From: Leptospira bourretii
GTDB lineage: Bacteria > Spirochaetota > Leptospiria > Leptospirales > Leptospiraceae
Assembly (NCBI RefSeq): GCF_004770145.1
Contig: NZ_RQFW01000018.1
Span: 273,501 to 337,500 of the forward strand
DNA: 64,000 nt
Reading direction: 5' to 3'
Part shown: piece by piece, positions 26,865 to 35,801 of the stretch
Position numbering within the stretch: position 1 is the first letter of the stretch
How the letters are laid out: the number at the start of each line of letters is the position of its first letter
Notes under the pieces: model-generated
What the model was told of the DNA's origin: nothing
The model's database searches: none
The model's input: only the letters and a program-made list of their open reading frames with translations
Translations under genes and position numbers: made by a program

Positions 26865-27203
26865 TTACTTTTTCTTTCCAGCTGCTTTTTCAATAACAGG
26901 AGTTCCTTCCACGTAAACACAGTTTAGAACTATCCAAACACCGTGTTTTCCTTTGATGGTTACGTCTTTTAATCCCGTAGCACCAGGAGCTTTGCTCAAA
27001 GCATCACGAGTAGCAGCTGCGATACTTTGGTCATACCAAGTATTTAAAATAGTGAAACCACACTCGCTTCCTTCAACGGTTCCAGTACCAACAACTTCTA
27101 AATTAGTAGGAGCTTCTAAAGAAACTTCTTTAAAATTGCCAACTTTATAGGAGCAACTTACAGCAAATGCAATTGCGAAAAATGCCAACCATTTCATATT
27201 CAT
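26865..27203 (-). CDS. Small lipoprotein A (TRL-like)
   Basis: 112 residues. Signal MNMKWLAFFAIAFAVS then Cys17 gives a lipobox. The mature part has GTGTVEGSECGFTILNTW, SIAAATRDALSKAPGATGLKDVTIK and a C-terminal strand pair. This resembles small spirochaetal TRL-like outer or periplasmic lipoproteins with the pattern G-x-C...A...A. Function unknown. It follows a second small lipoprotein gene by 16 bases, with similar layout. Confidence 0.65.
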   Translation of the reverse strand: MNMKWLAFFAIAFAVSCSYKVGNFKEVSLEAPTNLEVVGTGTVEGSECGFTILNTWYDQSIAAATRDALSKAPGATGLKDVTIKGKHGVWIVLNCVYVEGTPVIEKAAGKKK

Positions 27204-27219
27204 ATCTTTTCCTAACCTA

Positions 27220-27489
27220 TTATTTCAGCTTTCTCATTTGAGCACAAGAGGAACCAAACTTTGTATCCCATTTTAAACCAACATTTTGGTTTTTGACATT
27301 CCCTCTCGCTTTTGCATCCGCCAATACATCATCATAAATCCCTACGATGATCGTAGCACATTTTTCACCTAAAACAGTTTCCGATAATTCTGCTGAATCA
27401 TTTTCTGCCGGAACTAAGTATCCTACTTTTCCCGCAGTGACACAATTTGACAGAAAAACGATAATTCCAAAAAGGAATATTTTTTTCAT
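27220..27489 (-). CDS. Small lipoprotein B (TRL-like)
   Basis: 89 residues. Signal MKKIFLFGIIVFLSN then Cys16. The mature sequence has GEKCATIIVGIYDDVLADAKARGNVKNQN, a motif similar to that of its downstream neighbour (Cys, short strand, helix of Ala-rich spacing), so the two are probably ancient duplicates. AAGGAGAAC precedes the ATG. First gene of a two-gene operon. No function is known to me. Confidence 0.65.
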   Translation of the reverse strand: MKKIFLFGIIVFLSNCVTAGKVGYLVPAENDSAELSETVLGEKCATIIVGIYDDVLADAKARGNVKNQNVGLKWDTKFGSSCAQMRKLK

Positions 27490-27855
27490 TTTTGTTCTCC
27501 TTAATTCGGTTATATGGGGTAAAGATCAGGATTGTGTAAAGAAAATAAAAAAGCGATTTTGCTTTTAATGTTCGAAAACTTCGATCGCAAAACAATAGGA
27601 TGGGCGAGAAAAAGTAAATAAATGTTAAGCTGTTGGTATTCAATTCGAATACTCACAAATTGTTTTTTTTTCTTAACCTCACCAAAGATCGACTATTGAC
27701 TGTGAGACGATGTTTCATTTCCCTAAAAAGACAGGCGATGCTTATAAAAATTACATTTTGCTCATTTTATGTTTTTTATAATACATTTATAATATTAAGA
27801 AATCGCAATTTTCCTATTTACTTTTTTTTAAATACAATATAACCTCGCATATACT
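27490..27855. other. AT-rich intergenic region, divergent promoters expected
   Basis: 366 bases between divergent lipoprotein genes. It contains no plausible coding frame. I see only A/T homopolymers and a T8 run just before the plus-strand lipoprotein. Promoters for both sides must lie here, but none stands out. Confidence 0.5.
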
Positions 27856-28812
27856 ATGAAACCAGTATTTTTAATAACGATCTTCCTTTGCCTATCCACA
27901 TGCAAAAAGAAAGACTCTTCAAATACAGATGAGATTCTCCTCGGGTTATTCCTACTTCAACCCACAGATCTTATTTTAGAACTTGGTTATCCTGGATCAC
28001 AGAACCAAATTAAAAACTCGGACCTCGTAGGAAAAACATCTGGAATCACAGTAAAGGTGGGAGGTGTGACGGCTACCAATGTTTCGGCAGCATCTTCTGA
28101 TACAATTCAGTTCACTATGCCCACCATTCCAGGAGTATCTGAAAATGCAGCAGTGGATTTTATTGTTGAAAAAGATGGTGCTACCGTTTATACCACCAAG
28201 GTTCGCTACAGACCTCTACTTAGTTGGACTATCAACGAGCCACATGCAATCTATCGACCCATTGATGGAAGAGACAACAAAAGTTTTTTCCAAATCACTG
28301 CAACAACGGCAACTCATGTATTTAATACGTTCGGCCACAACCTATCTGATTTGGATATTTATTATTTCACAAGCTTAAACGGAACACCAATTCCATTCGC
28401 AAATAAAAGAAGGGATGGAGCTGAGTTTAATAGAGTGGCACTAAATGCTGGAACAGTCTATGTCATGGTTCAACATATTAGTGGCTTCGGTGGATCATAT
28501 AATTTACAAATTGCAAATAGTGGAGTGGCTGCAACTTCTTCAGCAAAATTAACTTATAGCGGGTGGACGTTTAATCTTTGTTATGATACAATGGGAACAG
28601 GCCCAATCACAGCGAACAACTGTGATACACAGATGTCAGTATATAACCCAACCAGAACTGGACGTTGTACTTATCCTGGAGACCAAGGTTTAACAACCAG
28701 AAACTATTATGCTGAGGGTGGATTTGCGAACCAAACAACAAACCAAACCGGATGTCTCAATCCCGGTGGCGGATCCTCAAACGAAGCAGAAGCTATTTTT
28801 ATTGCAGATTAG
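27856..28812 (+). CDS. IPT/TIG-like lipoprotein
   Basis: 318 residues. Signal MKPVFLITIFLCLST then Cys16 lipobox. Residues 40-120 resemble an IPT/TIG immunoglobulin-like fold (LELGYPGSQNQIKNSD, then GITVKVGGVTATNVSA and TIQFTMP). The C-terminal half is beta-rich with four cysteines near the end and low-complexity Asn/Gly/Thr. Probably surface-exposed or periplasmic. I do not recognise a specific ligand. Confidence 0.7.
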   Translation: MKPVFLITIFLCLSTCKKKDSSNTDEILLGLFLLQPTDLILELGYPGSQNQIKNSDLVGKTSGITVKVGGVTATNVSAASSDTIQFTMPTIPGVSENAAVDFIVEKDGATVYTTKVRYRPLLSWTINEPHAIYRPIDGRDNKSFFQITATTATHVFNTFGHNLSDLDIYYFTSLNGTPIPFANKRRDGAEFNRVALNAGTVYVMVQHISGFGGSYNLQIANSGVAATSSAKLTYSGWTFNLCYDTMGTGPITANNCDTQMSVYNPTRTGRCTYPGDQGLTTRNYYAEGGFANQTTNQTGCLNPGGGSSNEAEAIFIAD

Positions 28813-28871
28813 ATCTGATGGCCTTCTGGGAACCAAAGAAAATAGGTTCCCAGTTTTGATTCTATTTTGAC

Positions 28872-29423
28872 TTACTTAGGTATTTTTCGCAAATTTCTTT
28901 GTTCTTCGGAGATTTGCTCTTTTTTGACTCCGTCCTTAAATTTTCCATCGGGGGAAATTTTTCCTTTTGAAGACTCCATTGTTTTTTCTGCAAAGTCAAG
29001 AAACTCTCGTTCTTTTACCAGGGTTCTCACTTTAGCTGAAGTCGCATTTGGATCGACTCCGTAGTATTTATTAACATAAGACTTGATTACTGACTGTCTT
29101 ACCAATCGATGTTGAGTCGAACTAGACAATTGGTTCTCTAAACTCACCTTTGCTTCTGATGACTCAAATTCGGCAAGAGCATTCACTGCATTTACTTTCA
29201 CATAAACTCGAACAGGACTATTTTCAATGATCTCTTTTAAATAAGGAACCGGGTTTGGGTCAACGGCAGTAGCCAATTTTTTTAAATCCACATCACCAGG
29301 GTGTCGACTCAAAGACAAACTAACAATAAGTTGATCCAGTTTTTCTTGGTCTAAAGGCTCAGAAAATACTGGTAAAACAAAAATAGAAACTGAAACAAAA
29401 ACTAATAAAAATACTCGATTCAT
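28872..29423 (-). CDS. Secreted HEAT-like helical-repeat protein
   Basis: About 183 residues. Signal peptide MNRVFLLVFVSVSIFVLPVFS. The mature part has two or three HEAT-like helical pairs (VPYLKEIIENSPVRVYVKVNAVNALAEFESSEA), then a charged tail. HEAT repeats mediate protein contacts. It sits four bases after the stop of the metalloprotease gene, so it could be a partner of it. An in-frame TTG at 29438 would overlap that gene; the ATG at 29423 fits the signal peptide. Confidence 0.65.
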   Translation of the reverse strand: MNRVFLLVFVSVSIFVLPVFSEPLDQEKLDQLIVSLSLSRHPGDVDLKKLATAVDPNPVPYLKEIIENSPVRVYVKVNAVNALAEFESSEAKVSLENQLSSSTQHRLVRQSVIKSYVNKYYGVDPNATSAKVRTLVKEREFLDFAEKTMESSKGKISPDGKFKDGVKKEQISEEQRNLRKIPK

Positions 29424-29427
29424 AAAT

Positions 29428-30819
29428 TTAATACGCAAGTGGGTTTCTTCTAATAATCCAACCCTGCTCTCCTGTAAGTTGATTTTGATTTGTCACTCCA
29501 TCGCTGGCCCAAAACATCATGTTATACCCGCTGGCATCTATGATTCCAGTTCCTAAACACTCCTGTGGGGCAATGATACCATCGTTGACTAGGAAACTTG
29601 CTCGGGCAGTGCCACAATACGGAGTTTCAATCAGCGGATCCCGAGTATAGTTTAACCCAGATGTGCTCGTAGAACCAGCACTTTCAGAAGTGTGAAAAAG
29701 TCCAAGAAAGTGACCCGCTTCATGCGCCATTGTATTCCCAACAAATGTTAGATCCGAATTTGAAAGCGAACTCCCTGCACTTCCAGATGTCCGGTGTGGT
29801 TCGATAAAAACTGTCATGGCCGATGCCTTGGTACCAGTAAAACCGGGAAGCCCAGGAATTCCTCCAGCTATTCCAAGAAGACCACCTTGCCCTGTTGCTT
29901 CACTAGCAATATAAATATTCAAGGCCTTGGGATCCTGTAAAGAAGCAGTAGTTGTATACAGGCGAAGAAGCCCACCAGTTAAAGATGTGTCCTCTGAAGA
30001 AACATCTGAAATCTCATTAAATTCTGGATCCGATGAGGTCTTTAACGAAAAAACAAGTGTAACATTGACAGTGTTTTGCGCATAGAGCATTTTGAAACGG
30101 TCAAGTGCTGGCTTAATTGCTTCTAAAGTTTTCGTTTGATACGAATTATTCAGAAAGATAACATTTACATTTATTTTTTTTGTCGTGGACCAAGTTTTAG
30201 AAAGTCCATTGGTAGAGCTGGAGAGATTCTCTGTTGAAAAAAATCTTTCATCATCTGTAGCTGGTTTACAACCGATTGTTTGTTTAAACTGAAAACTTGT
30301 GCCAACTGGACCATTCAAATCTAAAAACCAATTACTTGCTGTTGCAATACTAACATAAGGTGCACCACCAGCAAGGTAGTGAAATGAATTTGATCCATAG
30401 CCAATCATTGATGTCGCATGTTGACCTGCTAAAATTCCCTCTCTATTACTGAAATTAGTCCCCGAAAAATTATAAAAGTAATAATGCACAGGTCGAAAAT
30501 CTGCACCAGTAAAACTATGACTTTGTTCTATATAGAAGATGGCACTAGGATTAGAGGGGCCGGCAGAAAATGACTGTGGACTCGAATAATAGAGTGATTT
30601 TCCCGCTCCATAATAATCTGCAACGGGACCATTGTTAGCTGCGATTGTTTTTTGCGTAGTGAGCATACAAGGCCCGGAAGCTGAATCTGCTGATCCGGCT
30701 GCTATACCAGCAGCACCAAGAAGCATCAATAGTGCTGACGAATCGCCACCACCACCACCTCCGCAAGAGATTAGAAAACTTAAAAACATAGAAACAAAAG
30801 AAAGTTTCAAGTTCGACAT
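29428..30819 (-). CDS. Metzincin-type zinc metalloprotease lipoprotein
   Basis: About 463 residues. Signal NLKLSFVSMFLSFLIS then Cys (followed by a Gly6 run) gives a lipobox. The mature protein ends in a protease domain with HEAGHFLGLFH, the HExxHxxGxxH zinc site of metzincins, plus a Met-turn candidate in GYNMMFW. It should be an anchored, exported protease. The Gly6 run (codons GGNx6) lies directly after the lipidated Cys as a flexible linker. The HEAT-like protein gene follows. GGAATT precedes the chosen ATG; another in-frame ATG lies at 30831. Confidence 0.82.
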   Translation of the reverse strand: MSNLKLSFVSMFLSFLISCGGGGGGDSSALLMLLGAAGIAAGSADSASGPCMLTTQKTIAANNGPVADYYGAGKSLYYSSPQSFSAGPSNPSAIFYIEQSHSFTGADFRPVHYYFYNFSGTNFSNREGILAGQHATSMIGYGSNSFHYLAGGAPYVSIATASNWFLDLNGPVGTSFQFKQTIGCKPATDDERFFSTENLSSSTNGLSKTWSTTKKINVNVIFLNNSYQTKTLEAIKPALDRFKMLYAQNTVNVTLVFSLKTSSDPEFNEISDVSSEDTSLTGGLLRLYTTTASLQDPKALNIYIASEATGQGGLLGIAGGIPGLPGFTGTKASAMTVFIEPHRTSGSAGSSLSNSDLTFVGNTMAHEAGHFLGLFHTSESAGSTSTSGLNYTRDPLIETPYCGTARASFLVNDGIIAPQECLGTGIIDASGYNMMFWASDGVTNQNQLTGEQGWIIRRNPLAY

Positions 30820-30951
30820 TGGAATTCCCATAAATTTACTTCTTAACACGATTCTGGTATAGTCACCATAGGTTATGGTGGATAATTAAAAAGACTGTAT
30901 TATTGGCTTTTCATTCAATCGATATTCTGTCTTGTGAATCAAAAAAGACAG

Positions 30952-31004
30952 AAATACCGTTAAAAACGTTGTAAAACATGCAAAAAAACGTTTTGAACGT
31001 TTTC
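30952..31004 (-). promoter_or_regulatory. Shared ACCGTTAAAAACGTT motif, copy 2
   Basis: AAATACCGTTAAAAACGTT, then TAAAA, then three further CGTT units. It matches the block at 14579-14632 almost base for base at its start. It lies in the region 5' of the metalloprotease lipoprotein gene. Confidence 0.4.
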
Positions 31005-31008
31005 AGGA

Positions 31009-31677
31009 CTATTTTCGGTCCATCGCCTTTTCTAAAAATTGGTTTAATGGATAAATGTTACGATAGGATTTTAAAGTTTCGCTTAAAAATTGATCGGAAG
31101 TTAATTCAGAATTTTTTATTTTTTTAGCAACAGCAAAGCCTTTGTATTTTAAGAGCTCAATCAGAGGATGATCTTTTGCAAATCCTTTGGGAGCTGTCTT
31201 TAATTTTTCTGCATAAAACTCCGTTCCAAAATCTTTAACAAATTTGCGATCATCTAAAATAGATTTTAACGTTTTTGTATCACTGATCATTCGTTCTCTT
31301 ATTTTATGTAACGATTTTGGATCAGGTCCATAACAGCCACCACCAACTAACGAATGATCAGGTTCTATGTGCAGGTAATAACCGGTGCCATCAATTTTCT
31401 GATTCCCACCTCTCAAAAATATCCCAATATGAGTTTTATAAGGACTTTTGTCTTTTGAAAAACGAACATCTTTGTAGATACGAAAGATACATGATTTTGG
31501 ATCCACTCCTTGGACACTTTTGTCAAACTTTTCGATTCCAGCCAAAAGATATCCCGCCATTAATACCAATTCATTCTGAATGGCAACATAACGATCTTTG
31601 TTTTCAAGAAACCAATTTCTGTTGTTATTCAATTTTAACTCAGACAAAAAACTTAAAATACTTTTACTAATCTTCAC
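31009..31677 (-). CDS. DUF2461 (TIGR02453) family protein
   Basis: 222 residues. The family signature is clear: FLSELKLNNNRNWFLENKDRY at the N-terminus, FRIYKDVRFSKDKSPYKTHIGIFLRGG in the middle and YYLHIEPDHSLVGGGCY. Such proteins are widespread and uncharacterised; the conserved Arg/Lys/Asp cluster suggests an enzyme. Cytoplasmic. No operon partner. Confidence 0.88.
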   Translation of the reverse strand: MKISKSILSFLSELKLNNNRNWFLENKDRYVAIQNELVLMAGYLLAGIEKFDKSVQGVDPKSCIFRIYKDVRFSKDKSPYKTHIGIFLRGGNQKIDGTGYYLHIEPDHSLVGGGCYGPDPKSLHKIRERMISDTKTLKSILDDRKFVKDFGTEFYAEKLKTAPKGFAKDHPLIELLKYKGFAVAKKIKNSELTSDQFLSETLKSYRNIYPLNQFLEKAMDRK

Positions 31678-31932
31678 GCCAGATCAATTCCCTTATGATT
31701 GTTATAACATTGATTCTAGTCATTGCTCTAAAATTTCAAATAAAAGAACAATCAGATAAAAACAATAGTTTATCCCATTGAATTCAGAGGCCCCCGCTTC
31801 AACGAAAAAAGAATGGATGGCAGGTACATTCGCATTTGTAAAATGAAAAATGACAACCTATTTCGATAAATTCAAATAAAACTCTGGATTTTCTATCAAA
31901 CTCTGTTCCTTTATATTTCCGAGGTTATCAAA

Positions 31933-32319
31933 ATGAATTTTATTTTTTCCAATATCAAATGGATTATGATTGGTTCTGGTATCATTACCTGTTCCATGAT
32001 TCTTTCCGCATTACACCCGACACTCGGGCTCACGTTGACATTTGGTGACACATTGAATGGAGATTTAGCAAATATCATTGTTCGTAACTGGGGAGCCCTC
32101 ATTGCACTGACCGGTGGTATGTTGGTTTATGGTGCCTACAATGAACCAAACCGAAATTTAATTCTTGTGGTTTCCTCCATTAGCAAAAGTACATTTGTTT
32201 TGCTCAATTTGATTTATGGACAATCTTACTTTGCGAAGTCTGGTATTGCCCTTGTGTTTGATTCGGTCCTAGTGATTATTTTTGTTTCTTATCTTTGGGT
32301 TCAAAATTCGAAAAAGTAA
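31933..32319 (+). CDS. Four-helix integral membrane protein
   Basis: 128 residues with four membrane segments at about 8-28, 50-68, 78-96 and 104-122, resembling the DUF4345-type group (GALIALTGGMLVYGA). No function known. GAGG lies nine bases before the ATG. A terminator follows at 32394-32430. Confidence 0.65.
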   Translation: MNFIFSNIKWIMIGSGIITCSMILSALHPTLGLTLTFGDTLNGDLANIIVRNWGALIALTGGMLVYGAYNEPNRNLILVVSSISKSTFVLLNLIYGQSYFAKSGIALVFDSVLVIIFVSYLWVQNSKK

Positions 32320-32393
32320 AATAGAAACCTATTGATTTCCCTATCAGACTAAAAAAAACTTCGAATAGACGAATATTCTTACTAAAGAAATAT

Positions 32394-32430
32394 CCGTTAG
32401 TCGTTCGTTAAAAACGAATAACGGTTTTCT
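32394..32430 (+). terminator. Rho-independent terminator of the membrane protein gene
   Basis: CCGTTA/TAACGG outer stem and TTCGTT/AACGAA inner stem with an AAA loop, followed by TTTTCT. It is 75 bases after the stop at 32319. Confidence 0.65.
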
Positions 32431-32774
32431 AATATTTATTATTTTCAATAAATTAATGTTTTCATTCCTTCGACTAACATTCAAATAAGGACCAAATTTA
32501 AATATTATCCGCTATATGATAAAACAGTATGTAATTTGGCTCTGCATAATATTAAAAAATAAGGCTAAAGGAAATTTGGTAAATAATTGAGCAACTGGAT
32601 TCGCTACCCTCTAAAATTGTCGTAGCAAATCAAATTACAAACGTTAGTTTTTTCAGAAAAAATTAATTTATTTCCAAAAAAATGCCATCTCTGAATGGGA
32701 CGATTGTTATAAAAAGCACCATAAGGAAAATTAATTAAATCTGGGAGAAGCAACGCTTCCAGAAGGAGAACCAA
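32431..32774. other. AT-rich intergenic region, nothing recognised
   Basis: About 344 bases between the terminator and the TTG-initiated lipoprotein gene. It has no coding frame of note and no repeats. It probably holds the lipoprotein promoter, which I cannot place. Confidence 0.5.
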
Positions 32775-33350
32775 TTGTTAAAACGATCAACCAACAAAAT
32801 TAAGGTCAGTAAACTGTGTATATACACCATAATCCCAATGATGTTACTCGCATTGTTCCATTGCGGTGCAAATGACAAAAAAGAGAACTCGTCCGAGGAT
32901 TTTAATGCAATTCTATTGGGCTTTGCTATGGCAACAGATGAAAATTTACCAGAGCCAGCAATCAATACAGTAAATATTATCGTAGGAGAAACAAAGTATA
33001 CAAAGTCGCTTGGTGTTTGCCGTGGAAATTTGAACGTTAATGGGCAAGATGACATATCAATTGCTCCGAGTGATTTGTCCTTACCAAGTTTCTATTTACA
33101 TAAAGTAGATTTTACAACAAAGACAAATGTGACCCTAACGGCAATTGGATCTTCCTTTAATTTGAATATTGATATGCCAAGCGGTGGCGGTTATGATCCA
33201 GCCACTACCTGCGAAGCAAAAATAATTGAAAACAGCGCGACAACCTATGACATTCAGGCTAAAAAATGTTCTGTAGATAAAATCGCTGTGGCAGTAGACC
33301 CTCCAACGAATACTATTTCTTTTCGAGCTCGCTGTACAAAAGGACTCTAG
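32775..33350 (+). CDS. Lipoprotein starting with TTG
   Basis: 191 residues. The start is TTG, supported by the strong AAGGAGAA just upstream and by the lack of a later start ahead of the signal peptide. Signal core IYTIIPMMLLALFH then Cys gives a lipobox. The mature part is beta-rich with four Cys (GVC, TTC, KKC, ARC). No family recognised. Anchored in a membrane. Confidence 0.65.
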   Translation: MLKRSTNKIKVSKLCIYTIIPMMLLALFHCGANDKKENSSEDFNAILLGFAMATDENLPEPAINTVNIIVGETKYTKSLGVCRGNLNVNGQDDISIAPSDLSLPSFYLHKVDFTTKTNVTLTAIGSSFNLNIDMPSGGGYDPATTCEAKIIENSATTYDIQAKKCSVDKIAVAVDPPTNTISFRARCTKGL

Positions 33351-33362
33351 GAAGATAAACAT

Positions 33363-33396
33363 ACCAAACATCACGATACACTTGTGGTGTTTGGTC
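33363..33396. terminator. Strong bidirectional stem-loop
   Basis: ACCAAACA with CAC pairs with GTG and TGTTTGGT, loop about ten bases, followed by CTTTAAAA on the plus strand. It lies 12 bases after the lipoprotein stop, between convergent genes. Confidence 0.65.
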
Positions 33397-33415
33397 TTTA
33401 AAATAAAACCAAATG

Positions 33416-33475
33416 TATTTCTGACTTAAGTCAGTAGCCTAGATCATTAAACAAAGCCAACTTAAGTCAGAAATA
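33416..33475. repeat. 16-bp perfect inverted repeat between convergent genes
   Basis: TATTTCTGACTTAAGT (33416-33431) and ACTTAAGTCAGAAATA (33460-33475) are exact inverses, 28 bases apart. The left arm also overlaps the 14-bp palindrome CTGACTTAAGTCAG. It may terminate the glycosidase gene transcript or be a remnant of a small mobile element. Confidence 0.55.
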
Positions 33476-33491
33476 TTTAGATCAAAAATTT

Positions 33492-34790
33492 TTATGGATT
33501 CATAGATACTTTTTTAGTTTTACAGATCTCCGCATAACGAAGACTACTTTTACGGATTTTCCGATTCATATTGTTATAATCCACTTCGACAAGGCCAAAC
33601 TTTGGTCCATACCCATCGTTCCATTCAAGATTGTCCAAAAATGACCAGTAATAATACCGTTCGACAGACACACCTTCATCTAACAACCGACGAATCTCTG
33701 CTAAATGGTCATAAATATACTTTTCTCTTTTTTCATCTTTCTCGTCGGGAATCCCATTCTCCGTAATATAGATGGGGAGTTTGTACTCATCCCAAATCCG
33801 ATGGCAAACTTTAGAAAGTCCTTCTGGATAAATCTCCCAACCCAAATCATTTTTACGAGAATCAGGACACTGAGGATCCACCAATGGTACTGCAAATAAA
33901 TTTCCTGGGTTGTAACTCGCTTTAAAAAGATGGCGTGAATAATAATTGATCCCAATAAAATCGCAAAATATACCTTTACCTTCTGGATGACCAAATCCAA
34001 TGGGGAAAGATAACTTTCCTTCCACAAAACCCTTTGTTTGGATTTCGTGAAAAAGATAATCGCTTAGGAAACAACCAAGACGTGCCAAAGGATGAGAAGT
34101 TAAAGGTGAAAAAACAGCCAGGTGATGCGCAAAACCAACCTTAGTTGGATTAGCAAAACCAGATTCCTTTCGAATTTTATGAATGAGTTGGTAAGACTTC
34201 AGGTGAGCAAGGATAAGCCGACGGGTTACTTTTAAATATGCGGGGATATCTCCGTAACTTCCTGGAGGATATTTTCCATCCACATAACTATCATTAGCAA
34301 AAACATTTGGTTCGTTGATTGTACACCACTCCGAAACAAGATCACCAAACTGCTTAACAGAAAATTCAACAAAGTTTAGGAATTCCTTCACCGCATCTTT
34401 TCCCAACCATCCTCCCTTTTTCTGAAACCATTCCGGGCAAGAAAAATGATGAAGAGTGACAAGAGGTTTGATACCCGCTTCCAAAAGGAGTCGAAACTCA
34501 TCACGATAATGGGCCACTGCCTCCATCGACCATTCCCCTTCGGAGGATTCGATCCGACTCCATTCAATACTCATTCGATAACATTCTTGATTGAGATTTG
34601 ATAAAAGTTTTACATCTTCCACATAACGGGCGTAATGATCTGCACCAGTAAAACTTGACTCTCCTTTCCCTACTTTGCCAGCCAATGACCAATGATACCA
34701 ATTGTTATGAATATCCCCACCTTCAATCTGTGTCGCTGCCGTTGCAGAACCCAATAAAAAATTTTCTGGAAGTTCAAAACTTTTAGACAT
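33492..34790 (-). CDS. GH1 beta-glucosidase/beta-glycosidase
   Basis: About 432 residues, full length for GH1. FLLGSATAATQIEGG at the N-terminus, acid/base Glu160 in TINEPNVF, nucleophile Glu344 in YITENGIPDE, and the WSFLDNLEWNDGYGPKFGLVEVD block near the end that forms the sugar pocket. It hydrolyses beta-glucosides or beta-galactosides. No signal peptide, so it acts on imported sugars. GGAG precedes the ATG at 34790; a longer in-frame version adds 13 unconserved residues. Confidence 0.92.
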   Translation of the reverse strand: MSKSFELPENFLLGSATAATQIEGGDIHNNWYHWSLAGKVGKGESSFTGADHYARYVEDVKLLSNLNQECYRMSIEWSRIESSEGEWSMEAVAHYRDEFRLLLEAGIKPLVTLHHFSCPEWFQKKGGWLGKDAVKEFLNFVEFSVKQFGDLVSEWCTINEPNVFANDSYVDGKYPPGSYGDIPAYLKVTRRLILAHLKSYQLIHKIRKESGFANPTKVGFAHHLAVFSPLTSHPLARLGCFLSDYLFHEIQTKGFVEGKLSFPIGFGHPEGKGIFCDFIGINYYSRHLFKASYNPGNLFAVPLVDPQCPDSRKNDLGWEIYPEGLSKVCHRIWDEYKLPIYITENGIPDEKDEKREKYIYDHLAEIRRLLDEGVSVERYYYWSFLDNLEWNDGYGPKFGLVEVDYNNMNRKIRKSSLRYAEICKTKKVSMNP

Positions 34791-34834
34791 TCCCTTCTCC
34801 TTCCCAACGTTTAGTTTCAAATCCATCATTCATT

Positions 34835-35647
34835 CTATATGTTTTTTACCATAGTCTCTTCCATTTTTGCCTGGAACAAAAGGAAACCTAAAGTAGCAAT
34901 GACTCCTCCAAAAAATATAAATAACTCTGGCCCAAATCCTTTTGTTTCCCAATTGGTTCCGGCAATGAACAAATAGATGACAGGAGCAATGTATTGGTTG
35001 ATAAACAAACCTGCAAAGGTCAATTGGTTGGCAAGCCCACCCTTTAAAAATTTCCAAAGAAACAAGTTTGGATTCGATAAAACCGTAGATACAGTTAGAG
35101 TTGCCATAAATACCATTTCGAGTGGCGAAATCCCTACTCGTGGATCCATCGACATACTTAGGTAAGTTGGATTTTGAAAGATATGACCGATCAAACTAAT
35201 GCCACCAGGAACAAGTGCTAGGTGAATCAAAATATCATCCAAAATCCAAATACTTTTTGGAGTTTTACGCAAATACAAAAGAATTTCATAAAAACTAAAG
35301 AACACAAGACCAATGGAAGTAAAAATAGAAGTCATCACCAAACTTGACTTAGGATTGATATGGACCGCCGGGGCCGATACCAACATCAAAATAGAAGAAA
35401 TATTCCCACCACCAACAATCATTAAAAAAGCAAGATTGGCTGTGAAAGGCCAAAGATGAAAATGTCTCGTGGAAAGCCGCAATCCGACAATCACAAGTAG
35501 CGAAATGGCTGTAAAAATTGACAATACAGGTCCATCGGTTCGGTAAAACAAAGGAAAACTTAAAATCCAAGCACCTAACACAACCAATGTCCCTATTAAA
35601 ATCGTTATATCAAGAATCTCGGCCCAGGCTGCAAAACGTTTTTCCAT
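34835..35647 (-). CDS. Polytopic membrane protein upstream of the GH1 gene
   Basis: 270 residues with seven or eight membrane segments. No transporter signature that I recognise. It ends 44 bases before the GH1 gene on the same strand, so it may be co-transcribed; a sugar-related role is only a guess from position. Short loops and no large soluble domain. Confidence 0.6.
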   Translation of the reverse strand: MEKRFAAWAEILDITILIGTLVVLGAWILSFPLFYRTDGPVLSIFTAISLLVIVGLRLSTRHFHLWPFTANLAFLMIVGGGNISSILMLVSAPAVHINPKSSLVMTSIFTSIGLVFFSFYEILLYLRKTPKSIWILDDILIHLALVPGGISLIGHIFQNPTYLSMSMDPRVGISPLEMVFMATLTVSTVLSNPNLFLWKFLKGGLANQLTFAGLFINQYIAPVIYLFIAGTNWETKGFGPELFIFFGGVIATLGFLLFQAKMEETMVKNI

Positions 35648-35801
35648 ACAGTTCTCCTACTCTTCTAAACTGCATAGATTGGTCTTGGTTTTTCTAGTTT
35701 TGCAATTCAAATTTTTATTAAAGAATCTTTTGCACAAAAGAAGGGAAAGATTTGTATTTCTTTCCTAACAATTCCATCGTTGAAAAACGTTTAGGTGGTC
35801 T

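Noticed and set aside
32816..32829. TGTGTATATACACC resembling the MarR2 operator
   Set aside because: It lies inside the signal peptide coding region of a lipoprotein gene and lacks the outer ATA/TAT arms.
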